Origin: JAFLCA01 sp041907145
Lineage (GTDB): Bacteria; Bdellovibrionota_C; UBA2361; JAFLCA01
DNA: 23,330 nt
Direction of reading: 5' to 3'
Assembly (NCBI GenBank): GCA_041907145.1
Contig: JAYRHW010000122.1
Coordinates: forward strand, 1-23,330
The notes under the pieces are model-generated. The model did not search any database, was not told the origin of the DNA, and saw only the letters and a list, made by a program, of their open reading frames with translations. Below, one piece after another: positions 7,895 to 16,600 of the stretch. The number at the start of each line of letters is the position of its first letter. Within the stretch, counting starts at the first letter, position 1. The position numbers and the translations under genes were made by a program.

Positions 7895-8158
7895 CTATCC
7901 CCCGATTGTCGCCCCCGATAAATCTTCCGCACCCTCCACGTGCAAGAACCGCGTTCCCCAAGTATTTGTAAACGGGCAGGGACCCTTATCCGGGCAGGTT
8001 TCCCGGCTCGGTGCTGGGGGTGTCATGGGTGAAGGGTCGGGCTGGCCAGGATTAGTTCTGCGCCCGGGGGAAGTATCCGGTTCCGTCGTGGGCGTGCCAG
8101 GCTTGGTATCCGGCTCCGCCGGCGGGGCATCAGGCATCATGCGCGGGTTACTATGCAT
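7895..8158 (-). CDS. Small proline-rich protein of unknown function
   Basis: The 87-aa protein is not recognised. It is rich in Pro, Thr, Asp and Gly, with a short repeat (EPDTKPG then EPDTSPG), so the first half is probably disordered. Two cysteines lie close together in ETCPDKGPC. There is no signal peptide. The frame is open further back to 8203, inside the end of the large gene. The ATG at 8158 is preferred because a strong GAGGAG ribosome-binding site lies eight bases before it, between the stop of the large gene (8179) and this start. The two genes are therefore separated by only 20 bases and likely share an mRNA. The frame on the opposite strand over the same bases has no such support. 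Confidence 0.6.
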   Translation of the reverse strand: MHSNPRMMPDAPPAEPDTKPGTPTTEPDTSPGRRTNPGQPDPSPMTPPAPSRETCPDKGPCPFTNTWGTRFLHVEGAEDLSGATIGG

Positions 8159-8178
8159 ACGATTACTCCTCTCACTAC

Positions 8179-11100
8179 TTAGCCCGCGGAAGTCCTGCTC
8201 CAAAATCGGAGATCACTTCCGGGGGTAAAATAAGGCATAACATATTCCTGCCAGATTCGAAGCTCTTCTTCGCCGGTACCATCGCCATCCAAAGGCAGCT
8301 GCACTTCATAGTGCCCGGTTCTTAGTGTAAGGGTGGCCGCGTCAATGACCAATGGGGACTTCTCGGGGAACATATTCAGGGTATTGCCGATGCGCAACTC
8401 CGGGATGCGGTCCAGCGACGCGCCCTTCTGAGCCAAGCTATGCCAGCGATAAAGCTCCATCAAGCGGCGGGCCGAGTTTGGACCTATGCGCATGCCTTCA
8501 GCACGCAAGTCTTCTGGGCTCTCACGCTCGATTTTTCGCGCTGCGGGTTCCTGCTTCTCTTCATCTTCGCGCCAGCTTTCCGATTCGCCGCCGCCAAGAT
8601 CGTCGGGAGAGGCCGGTAGCGTGCCGAATGACTCAGGACGGGACAAAGTCTCGCCCTTGTCCCAGAGCGACTTAACGACCAGAAAGGTATCCAGCAGGTT
8701 TCTAATATCCTTTCCATATTCATAGACGCGGCTGTGAGCTCTGCGTAAATCGACAAGCGCACGCTCAACAGCCGGCGTAAGAGTGGCGCTGTAATGATCC
8801 AGAATAAAGGCTTTGTGGATATGCTCGGTGCGATCCTTGTATATCGAACCAACGTGCTTTCTTTCCCACTCATGAAAAGGACGCGAAGCCACCGGGTAGG
8901 CATTGCACAGGCCCCCTAGGTTTGACGGCCAGCCGAAGTTGAGCATGTTGACTCCAGCCTGCTGGCAAGCCTTTGAAAGTTCCTCGACGGTTAGGCCAAC
9001 ACGAGTTAGGTCCGGCAGATCGGGGTTATACCCATCGTAAATCTGCGCAGGAACATGCAGCCCATTTAACATGCGCTCCAAGACTCGCGTCGGCACGCCG
9101 ATAGCAACATGACTCCATGGATTATGGAAATGATCGTTGAAAAAGAGCGTAGAGTAGTGCTCTTGGGTCGTGGCGTTCGAACCATTGGGACCCAGTAATT
9201 TATAGCGCGAATTGTTGGGCGGGATAATGCACATGATCCCGCGCATCAATAAAAAAGTCGCCCCCTCGATATCTTCGACATGTTGGGCGAACGGCCAGGC
9301 CTTTCGGTACAGGTGATAGGGGTCGGAGGCCTTGTCATCGAGACGCAATACCCGATTCAGCTTAATTCCCTCGATGAAGAATCCGTTTCCCGGAAATTTT
9401 TCAACGGAGCTTGAATTCAAGTAGCCGGCGCTTTCAGCGGAATCGAGGCCAAACTCGATCAACGCGCAGTGATCGTGCCCGGGAATTTTGCGGGCTTCGA
9501 ATGTGAAGAGGCTAAATGCCTTAGACGGCATCAGCATTCTCCACATGAACTGCTGAATATCGCGATGGGCCTGCAAAGCGCGGGGCTCGGCGGTGGCGGG
9601 CGGATTGTCGCCAACTTTGTAGGGGACGGAATCGTGGCGATAGACCGAGCTTAAGACCTCTCGCGCTTTAGCCTCGACCGCAGGGTCTGCTCCGCGGACT
9701 TTAATGAAGAGCGCGTGGTGGCACTCTGTCTCCTTTAGCATGTCGCAGACCGTGTTGGCCGGGAGGTCTACCCCGCTTCTGATGAGGTGCAGTATTTGTC
9801 CCAATACATGGGGAGGAGCTTCAAGCTCAGCGAGACGCTTTACCGAAAGTCCTAGCTGCTTCCCAGGTCCATTGGTCGCGGTCTCCGGAGAGAGCTTTCG
9901 GACATAGTATTCAAAAATTTCCAGCGTATCTTGGAGTAGGCGGGCGGTAGACTCGACGCTATTCCCTGCAGCAAGGTAAGAAGTTGCTATGTCGATCAGC
10001 GGCCCAGACATCGCCTTAACCGTGCCCGGATCGCGAGTGCTCCCAAGCTCAGGAATCGGATGCTGAATGAAGGCGCGCATATAAGCATCGACAACTGGTC
10101 CTGCCGCCTTGTTAGATCCGAGCTCTAAAAATTCCTTGGTGACGAAGGGCTCGATACCTCGGCCGGCCTTGAGAGCGCTGCCGAATACGTAATTTTGGAA
10201 TTTCAACAAGCCTGGCTCGTCGCCGGCCGGAGTAAAGTTGGCAAGCAAAGCCTCGATTGGCCAGCGTCTTTCGGCATAAGCCGGCAAGACTTCATCTAGT
10301 AAGGGAGCCAGGGAAACCTTGGTCGAGTTGCGGTGCCCCAATAGTACGGCAGTCGCCTCCAGGGCCCTCACAGGGTTGACTCCTAGCAGAATTGAAGTCT
10401 CAGTAGCTAAATCCATGATACGTGCGATTGGTACCAATAAGCTGTCGCTGGGTAGATTGCTGGTGACCTTATTGGACTCAATGCGCTGATGCCCAAGTTT
10501 GGTTTTGATTGGATCGGCATCGACGCCTATCCTTCGCAATCGCTCAGTGCGAATCAGAAAAATGTCGAAGATGTCCAACAAGCTTTGACGCTCACCCCGC
10601 GATGCAGAAGTTCGGTTCTCCATGGTCGTCACCGCCATCGCATGTTCTTCTTCATTGAGAATTCCTTCCGCTTCGGCAAGCAGCGAAAGCTCTTTGAGAA
10701 TGATGAATTGCGGACGGCCTTGATGGAGTGATTGATAGGCCAGGAGCGCAATTCCATTCAATTGATCAGATGAGAATCCTAGCCGACTAAGTCCGACAGC
10801 CATCTGGGGCCATTGGCGGACAATCTTGTTATCGAGCTTCCCAAGGCGACTTTCGACATGAAGGAGTGTATCTTGAATCTGCTTCCATTCCTTAGCGGTC
10901 GGTAACGACGCCTCGGACCCCGCCGAGCTCAAGCGCGCACGGCTGCGTGCCCCCTGTCCGGCAATCTCCGTGACCGCTGCGGAGAGCTGTCGGATAAAGC
11001 CATAACTCGGATTATCGATCTGAGTCAGGGTGTTTAAGAAGCAGTTCCACGCAGCATCGGAAACGCGCTCTGATGTCAGTGTCTGGGCAATGCCTTCAAG

Positions 11101-11319
11101 ATAGGAATAGCGCACCGTCCACGAGCCCCATCCTGATCGTGTAACCGCACGACTCAAAGCGGTTGCTCGTTCTTGTACGAGGGAAGCTAAATCCTCCGGA
11201 GAGCGATAGGCTTTTGCAGAGTTAAAAGAAGCCGAGGAAGTATCAGATAAAGAATCTGGCTCGTGAGCGTCCGGATCTCGATAGTTCTGTGGGTCTTGGC
11301 TCGGAGTGGGACCAGTCAT
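8179..11319 (-). CDS. Large orphan protein, 1046 aa, unknown function
   Basis: I do not recognise any named domain. The frame is open and its codon use looks normal throughout. Residues 1-45 are polar, Ser/Asp-rich and probably disordered. From there to about residue 560 the sequence is mainly amphipathic helices (for example SLHQGRPQFIILKELSLLAEA), like a helical-repeat scaffold. A mixed globular part follows, with conserved-looking aromatic and His-rich stretches such as YSTLFFNDHFHNPWSHVAIG and NMLNFGWPSNLGGLCNAYP. An acidic linker (ESESWREDEEKQEP) precedes a last domain of about 120 residues. There is no signal peptide or membrane segment. The ATG at 11319 was preferred to an in-frame TTG at 11331; neither has a good ribosome-binding site. 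It lies downstream of the 65-aa gene and upstream of the Pro-rich gene, all on the same strand. Confidence 0.8.
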   Translation of the reverse strand: MTGPTPSQDPQNYRDPDAHEPDSLSDTSSASFNSAKAYRSPEDLASLVQERATALSRAVTRSGWGSWTVRYSYLEGIAQTLTSERVSDAAWNCFLNTLTQIDNPSYGFIRQLSAAVTEIAGQGARSRARLSSAGSEASLPTAKEWKQIQDTLLHVESRLGKLDNKIVRQWPQMAVGLSRLGFSSDQLNGIALLAYQSLHQGRPQFIILKELSLLAEAEGILNEEEHAMAVTTMENRTSASRGERQSLLDIFDIFLIRTERLRRIGVDADPIKTKLGHQRIESNKVTSNLPSDSLLVPIARIMDLATETSILLGVNPVRALEATAVLLGHRNSTKVSLAPLLDEVLPAYAERRWPIEALLANFTPAGDEPGLLKFQNYVFGSALKAGRGIEPFVTKEFLELGSNKAAGPVVDAYMRAFIQHPIPELGSTRDPGTVKAMSGPLIDIATSYLAAGNSVESTARLLQDTLEIFEYYVRKLSPETATNGPGKQLGLSVKRLAELEAPPHVLGQILHLIRSGVDLPANTVCDMLKETECHHALFIKVRGADPAVEAKAREVLSSVYRHDSVPYKVGDNPPATAEPRALQAHRDIQQFMWRMLMPSKAFSLFTFEARKIPGHDHCALIEFGLDSAESAGYLNSSSVEKFPGNGFFIEGIKLNRVLRLDDKASDPYHLYRKAWPFAQHVEDIEGATFLLMRGIMCIIPPNNSRYKLLGPNGSNATTQEHYSTLFFNDHFHNPWSHVAIGVPTRVLERMLNGLHVPAQIYDGYNPDLPDLTRVGLTVEELSKACQQAGVNMLNFGWPSNLGGLCNAYPVASRPFHEWERKHVGSIYKDRTEHIHKAFILDHYSATLTPAVERALVDLRRAHSRVYEYGKDIRNLLDTFLVVKSLWDKGETLSRPESFGTLPASPDDLGGGESESWREDEEKQEPAARKIERESPEDLRAEGMRIGPNSARRLMELYRWHSLAQKGASLDRIPELRIGNTLNMFPEKSPLVIDAATLTLRTGHYEVQLPLDGDGTGEEELRIWQEYVMPYFTPGSDLRFWSRTSAG

Positions 11320-11437
11320 ACAGCACCGCAACTACAGTTTCAGTGCTTTGGGTATCACACCCTATAAATAGAACAAAGGAAAATCGAAGGAATTTAGGGC
11401 TTTTGGGGCTGGGGTATCTGGGGATGGGGAGTTTGAA

Positions 11438-11466
11438 GCGGCCTTGCTGCTGGGCAGCAAGGCCGC
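11438..11466 (-). terminator. Strong 13-bp hairpin downstream of the 65-aa gene
   Basis: GCGGCCTTGCTGC (11438-11450) pairs perfectly with GCAGCAAGGCCGC (11454-11466) around a three-base loop. It begins 10 bases after the stop of the 65-aa gene on the minus strand. What follows on that strand is TTCAAAC rather than a T-run, so it may end transcription weakly, protect the 3' end of the short mRNA or act as an attenuator before the large gene. Confidence 0.6.
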
Positions 11467-11476
11467 CATCGAAATC

Positions 11477-11674
11477 TTAGTTAATGACCGGATTCTCGCG
11501 ACGTGATTTACGGAGAATGGTCTCGAGGGTCAAAGAAGCCAGCTTATAGCCTTCTTCCTCGGTCTTTCCAGCCTCGAGGGCGATCTGGGTGACGGCCTCT
11601 ACGAGCTCGCCAATGGTGGTGTGAATTCTCTGGGAGGAAACGCGGGAAGAAACATCATTGTCGAACTTACTCAT
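11477..11674 (-). CDS. Small helical protein, 65 aa, unknown function
   Basis: The protein is a polar N-terminal tail of about 15 residues, then two predicted amphipathic helices (TIGELVEAVTQIALEAG and EEGYKLASLTLETILRKSRR) joined by the acidic turn KTEEE, ending in a basic patch. No cysteine, signal peptide or membrane segment is present. The ATG at 11674 has an AGAGGTG ribosome-binding site at correct spacing. A promoter with a long structured leader lies upstream and a strong hairpin follows the stop, so it looks like an independently expressed and probably abundant small protein. A dimeric helical regulator or nucleic-acid-associated protein is possible, but that is only a guess from size and charge. 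Confidence 0.72.
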   Translation of the reverse strand: MSKFDNDVSSRVSSQRIHTTIGELVEAVTQIALEAGKTEEEGYKLASLTLETILRKSRRENPVIN

Positions 11675-11758
11675 GGTATCACCTCTATAAAAACCACTAA
11701 CAACCGCTAAACCTGGGGATTTTCGCCCCCTATAAGGCCTACTAAGGCCATCGTATGC

Positions 11759-11801
11759 GTTACAAAGCTAAGATGCCGGAATTTTGGCAGGGGTTTGTAA
11801 C
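11759..11801 (-). promoter_or_regulatory. Structured 5' leader of the 65-aa gene
   Basis: The transcript expected from the promoter at 11841-11869 would carry about 160 bases before the ATG at 11674. Within it GTTACAAA and TTTGTAAC (11759-11766 with 11794-11801) form a perfect eight-bp stem. This encloses a TGCC/GGCA hairpin (11774-11777 with 11786-11789). Closer to the gene a GGCCT/AGGCC hairpin and a CCCC/GGGG hairpin are visible. No known riboswitch consensus was recognised. On the plus strand the outer stem is followed by five Ts, but no plus-strand gene precedes it. Confidence 0.45.
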
Positions 11802-11840
11802 CTTTTTGTATCTCACGCTTAGCGCTTTACCTAAGTCCTG

Positions 11841-11869
11841 ATTATACGGCAGTTTAGGCTGCAATCCAA
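11841..11869 (-). promoter_or_regulatory. Sigma-70-type promoter for the 65-aa gene
   Basis: On the minus strand TTGGAT (11869-11864) and a perfect TATAAT (11846-11841) are separated by exactly 17 bases, predicting a start near 11834. It lies just downstream of the trmB stop (11883), so the 65-aa gene has its own promoter. Confidence 0.6.
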
Positions 11870-11882
11870 ACGGAAGGGAAAA

Positions 11883-12563
11883 TCAGAGCCTGACGGCTTC
11901 AAGAAAGGACAAGGGGAGCTTCTGGGAATGGAATAGATTCTCGAACTCAGTGGCGATGTTACCCTCTAAAAATTCGCTGCGGTAGAGGTCCTTGGTGATT
12001 TTTCGGATTTTAAAACTAGGAATTTCCTTTAGGGCCTCAGCGGTCTCATCGAAGTAGGCGCTATGATCGCTCTTGTAAGAAAAGAAGCCGCCGGGAACGA
12101 GCAATTCAGCAATTCTGCGCAGAGATTCGGGATTGAGGACGCGATTTTTCTTCCATTTGGCCTTGTCCCAGGGATCGGGGAAATTGACATACACTCCGTC
12201 CAAGGATCCTGCGCTGAAAAAATCTTTCATGGTCTTCGCGTCAGCACGAATGAGAAAGAGGTTATTGATGCCGCGCTGCTCGGCCTTCTCTACGGTTCTA
12301 AAGGCACGCTTAAAGCGGATCTCGAAGCCAATGTACGCCCGCGTTGGATCGACGGCCGCGCGTTCAATCAAATGTCCGCCCGAGCCTGACCCGATTTCTA
12401 CGATGATTCCTGAGTAAGCCTCCAGCCATGCGCGCACGGCGGCTAGCTGTTCGGCCCCGGGCTGCGGTTTTACCAGCGACACAATCCGATCTGTCTTGCT
12501 CTCGACAAGCTCTATATACTGATTCTTCCAGTGTTTGAATTGCGCGCCGAAACTTTCACTCAT
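11883..12563 (-). CDS. trmB: tRNA (guanine-N7-)-methyltransferase TrmB
   Basis: TrmB uses SAM to form m7G at position 46 in the variable loop of tRNAs, in the cytoplasm. The 226-aa protein has the full set of family motifs: SAM-binding EIGSGSG (56-62), GFEIRFKRA (79-87), the tRNA/SAM motif FPDPWDKAKWKKNR (128-141), SDHSAYF (165-171) and the C-terminal T-x-F-E (205-208). Length is normal. The ATG at 12563 has an AGGAAAG ribosome-binding site about ten bases away. Its start codon shares two base pairs with the ATG of the divergent gene at 12562, so the promoters of the two genes must lie inside each other's coding region. Confidence 0.95.
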   Translation of the reverse strand: MSESFGAQFKHWKNQYIELVESKTDRIVSLVKPQPGAEQLAAVRAWLEAYSGIIVEIGSGSGGHLIERAAVDPTRAYIGFEIRFKRAFRTVEKAEQRGINNLFLIRADAKTMKDFFSAGSLDGVYVNFPDPWDKAKWKKNRVLNPESLRRIAELLVPGGFFSYKSDHSAYFDETAEALKEIPSFKIRKITKDLYRSEFLEGNIATEFENLFHSQKLPLSFLEAVRL

Positions 12564-13461
12564 GCGTCTACTTTCCTACTATCGCTCAAGATTCCAGCAC
12601 CCAGAACTGCGAGATTTCGCCAGCATGGGGCTTGGGATCGAAGCACGATACCTGAGATGCAAGGAATATTGGAAGAGGCACCTCGATCTGTCCAAGGAGT
12701 TTCAGATTCGATGCTTAGAGGGCATTTCCGGGGATTCCATAGCGGTTTTCGGAGCGGGGCGATTGCTCGATCTCCCTGCAGAAAAGTTGGCAGGGATGTT
12801 CAGAGAGATACATTTTTTTGATGCTGATCCGACCCTAGCCGGCACGTGGGAGGACTTTCGACGCAGACTGCGCCAGAATCAGGCTCTGCATAGTCATCTG
12901 ATCGATGTAACAGGTGTTCTCGAACACTGGACTGCTGAAATGAACCAGATTGTTCGAGGAAAGCAGCAAGGATCGTTAAGGGACTGCATTGCGTTCTTGA
13001 CGTCTGCGATGGCGAAGGCCCCAGAGGTTCCTCAAATGGACTGCAGTATCTCTCTTAATATTCTTAGCCAACTTGGCATCTACTGGCGCGAGCGGGTAGA
13101 AAAGCTTATCGCGGTACATAGACCTGCATGGCTTGCCAATGACGAGCAAATGCTCCCCGAACTGCAGCAGGCACTCGCTGACTCGATTCGCCGCCTTGAG
13201 GAAGCGCATCTTGTCATGCTTGGACAAAGCACCCGTTCGACGATTATAGTGCTGAGTGACATATCCTTTCTCTATTACGAGAGAAATAGAAGTCACTGGC
13301 AGTGCGAGCCAGCGCTTGAGCTCAAGGGCGAAATTTTAATCGATGGATTTAAGCTAAGGAGTCAAGACACCTGGCTTTGGCATATCGCCCCGCAAGGCCT
13401 CGAACAGGATGACCACGGGGCGATCCATCAGGTGCAGGCACGTTGCTTTCAGCGATCGTGA
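12562..13461 (+). CDS. Rossmann-fold, methyltransferase-like protein of unknown substrate
   Basis: The 299-aa protein is not a family I can name with certainty. Residues about 58-90 (SIAVFGAGRLLDLP, then EIHFFDADPTLAG) match the first two strands of a class I SAM-dependent methyltransferase, with glycines in the SAM loop and an acidic residue at the end of strand two. CSISLNILSQLGIYW resembles the motif IV region of a group of such proteins that read 'SVNLLSQLP'. The N-terminus is basic and helical, and the C-terminus is a strand-rich tail with several Trp. The ATG at 12562 is preferred to an in-frame TTG at 12535, but it has no clear ribosome-binding site. It is divergent from trmB. It could be an enzyme or a degenerate binding protein. 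Confidence 0.6.
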   Translation: MRLLSYYRSRFQHPELRDFASMGLGIEARYLRCKEYWKRHLDLSKEFQIRCLEGISGDSIAVFGAGRLLDLPAEKLAGMFREIHFFDADPTLAGTWEDFRRRLRQNQALHSHLIDVTGVLEHWTAEMNQIVRGKQQGSLRDCIAFLTSAMAKAPEVPQMDCSISLNILSQLGIYWRERVEKLIAVHRPAWLANDEQMLPELQQALADSIRRLEEAHLVMLGQSTRSTIIVLSDISFLYYERNRSHWQCEPALELKGEILIDGFKLRSQDTWLWHIAPQGLEQDDHGAIHQVQARCFQRS

Positions 13462-13598
13462 ATGGGTCGTATATATCCACGTCTGAATTCAATAAGTCTG
13501 GCGTCGTCCGGGCAAGTATAAATTCAAATTCACCCTAAAGACCACAAAGGTCTAAGCTGTGTCACGCGTGCGAGTCCGGGTGGCGAAAGCTGTAATTT

Positions 13599-13630
13599 GA
13601 GCGAGCCGGGTGCTCGCTTGGCTTATTTTT
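13599..13630 (+). terminator. Hairpin plus T-run, probable terminator
   Basis: GAGCGAGC (13599-13606) pairs with GCTCGCTT (13612-13619; one G-U) around the loop CGGGT and is followed on plus by GGCTTATTTTT. It would stop transcription of the methyltransferase-like gene before it enters the facing 1005-aa gene. A smaller hairpin AGACC/GGTCT lies at 13539-13553. The 161-base gap 13462-13622 holds nothing else. Confidence 0.5.
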
Positions 13631-16600
13631 GATCGAGCATTCCCAAGAGATATTCGTGTTGTTCCTTGGTAATAGATCCCTTGGTGACAAGATCATCAAG
13701 ATCAAGCTTCAAGCGATTTTCATTTTTGTCGCCAAAATATGAGTTGTACATTTCTCGTACATTCTTCATAGCGCCAGCGCCGGCTGCCGTCTCAAGGGCT
13801 CCTTGAAGCTTCTGCATGGCTGCCTGCTTCTGCTCATCGGTGCTGGCAGCTTTTAGCTCACCCATGCCACCGTCCGCTTGAATTACCAGGTCCTTCACCC
13901 CTGGCCCGTAGAGTGTGTCGCCAAGCTTGTCTAACCACTGAGTGTACTCGCCTTTGTTGGCAAACTTGCTCTCGATGGAGGCGTCGTTGATTACGGCATG
14001 CAGGAGAAGCTCTCCGCGGTCCTCGCGGTAAACATCGCGGACCTGCGCGATTTCAACAGGACTTAAGCTACCGAGTGTCGAGAGAGCGGAAGCGCGATTC
14101 TTGTCGATGCCATCGGCAAGGTTCCAAACGTCCTTGCCGGACAGAGACATACCGGCACGCACTGCGCGGTCCTCAGAAATCTTGCCATCCTGCATCAAAT
14201 TATAGATGCGGTCACGGAGCCCCACTGCGGAATCCCCGCGGGCTGTAGCGCGTCCAACTTCCGCGAAGTCATACAGATGCTCTACGACCGCGAGCTGTTC
14301 GGGCTTAAGCCCGCGCAGTACGCTGGTCTTAGATCCAATCGTCGGGTTGTTAGCGTCAACTTCGGCGTTGAGCTTAGTGATGGTATCTGGAGCGAGCCCC
14401 GAGAGCTTCAATTCTTGCTGAACAACAAAGTCGTGGCTGATTCTGCCCTGGGCTGCGCTGTTTTCGAGATCTACTCTGAGATTGCCGGGCCCCGAGACTG
14501 CCTGTGGTCGATACGTCGCTGCATAGATCTCCTCGATGCGAGGGGTTTTGAGCAGGGCTTCGAGGGCAGCAGTATCTGGCTTTTCCTTTGCTAATTCATC
14601 ATGCAAGCTGATTGCGCGTGGAAGACCGGCAATCATTTGCAGCTCGGCCTTCTTGGCAGGGGGCAGTTTGCTCTCCTCTATAGCTTCAATCAGGCCCTTG
14701 CCGCCATGTGCCAGCCGGAATTCCTTATCGACCTGATCGATTCTATCGAGAAGCTGCTTGCGATCTTTTACTCCGGCCACAATCCCCGGCAGCAAGGTCA
14801 AATCCTTATCTAACTTGCTTGCTTCAAGGTCTGCATAGAAGCCCTGGTCGATGATTTGCAGCGCCTGGATGCGCACATCGCCGGTTAGCTTCTTTTCAAT
14901 CCCGGCGCGCAGCGACTGGTTCAAGCTTCGATCGGCGTTTACATACATGCCATCATGCGCCTGAATAAGCGGGGCAAGTTCCATGGGCACGTCAAGATGC
15001 TTGGTACGCTGAGACTCCGGACCAAAGCGCAGTGTATCCAGAATTATTTTGGCGTCCGCTTCAGCTGTAGGCTTGCTTGCGTCATAGCGCTCCAATGCTT
15101 GATGCAGCATCATGGCGCCTTGAGTGGCTCCGAAGCCGTAGGCCATTGAGGATGAAATTGATCCTACGGTCGTGTCAGGATCAAGGCCGACCGCCTTTGC
15201 GTCATTCGCGAAGACTGCGGTGAATGCTTCGGGTTTTGTCTTGGCTGGATTATCGAGCGCCGCCTTGAACTTACCAACGCACTCTTCCTCCACACCCTTA
15301 AAATAGGCAGCACGTTTCGCTTCGTCCATTCCCTTGGTCTGTTCCGTGGCTACCCCCTTCAGGGCTTCACGAATGGCGGTGACCTGCTCGGCTGTATAGC
15401 AAGTAGCAGGCTTGCCGTCAGGGCCTTTTATCACACCGAATGCCCGCTGCAACTCACCCTCATTGATATCGGGAATGAGTCCGAGGAACTTCTGATTGTA
15501 GGCAGCATAGACAGCCGTTGCAGATTCATGAGCATCGAATCCGCGCATGAGATGAATAAAGTCATCGCGCTTCTTCTCATCCGAGTAGCTGTAGACCACT
15601 GATGTAGGAGAGGGAAGCCCATTTGCTTTGGCATGCTCCTCTGCAAGCACGATCAGCTGCTCACATTCACGCGGAGAACGGGGGCCCAGGGCCGTTCGCA
15701 GGGCATCCATGTCGCCCTTTTGAATTGCAGTGTACAGATCCTTTGCTGCGGCTTTGAGTGGAATAGTCGAGTACTCGCGCATGACGGCATCAAGGCCTTC
15801 ACGGGGCGTGTTTCCGATGATATCTACCAGCTTCTTCTGGCGTTCTTCCGGCGATAGTGCCGCAATCTTCTTCTCCTCATCGGTGACCGCGCGTTCGGGG
15901 TGAGTCAGAGCGTAGAGTTCTGCCGCTGTTTTTTTCGGCTCGAAGCCTCGAAGAGCGTGCACCGCGAGTGCATTATGGGCTCCATAGACATTGCCGACCA
16001 TATAGTCTTTGGAGAGCTGCTCGTAGCGGCTGCGGTTTTCCTGGATTTGCTCTGGACTCAAGCCGGAACTAGGGCTGCGATACTCATCTCGTAAGCGAAA
16101 CACTTCCGCAGTCTGCGACTGAGATAGGCCAGGCAACATTCCACCAGCGCGTGAAATTCCAAATAGCGCATTGTCCATGTACTTAACTGCAGTTTGGGTA
16201 GCACGCTCTGGCGCCATCGACTGCAATTTAAAGATGTTCGTTTGATCGAGGCGAGCGACCCCAAGGTCGCTGTCGATCTTGTTCATGTGAATCGCATGAG
16301 CCAGATTATCAGTCTCGGTTTCATGCTGGTTGTCGACAAAGCGCTGAATGGCGGGGGGCAGCTGATATTTCGGTCCGGCATCGGGCTCGGAATTTCTAGT
16401 CGAGTGGTCTACGCTCTGATTGATGCGCTCGAGGGCGAATGGGTTATGGCCTGCCGCGTCTGTAGGCGGCTCGTCTTGCCGCATCGCTACTGCGTATTGA
16501 TAGTCAGAGCGGCCCAGCGGGCCTTCAGCAAGTACCGTCCCTCGAATTTGTTCGAGCTGGGCGTCAGTGTAGGTGATGACGTGAGCAGGAGGAGTAATTC

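Noticed and set aside
7863..8228. Plus-strand open frame of 121 codons, Gly/Val-rich
   Set aside because: It is the mirror of the minus-strand Pro-rich gene and of the end of the large gene; it has no ribosome-binding site and no family features.
11759..11805. Plus-strand intrinsic terminator (stem followed by CCTTTTTG)
   Set aside because: No plus-strand gene precedes it and the interior of the stem is too large; it is better explained as part of the minus-strand leader.
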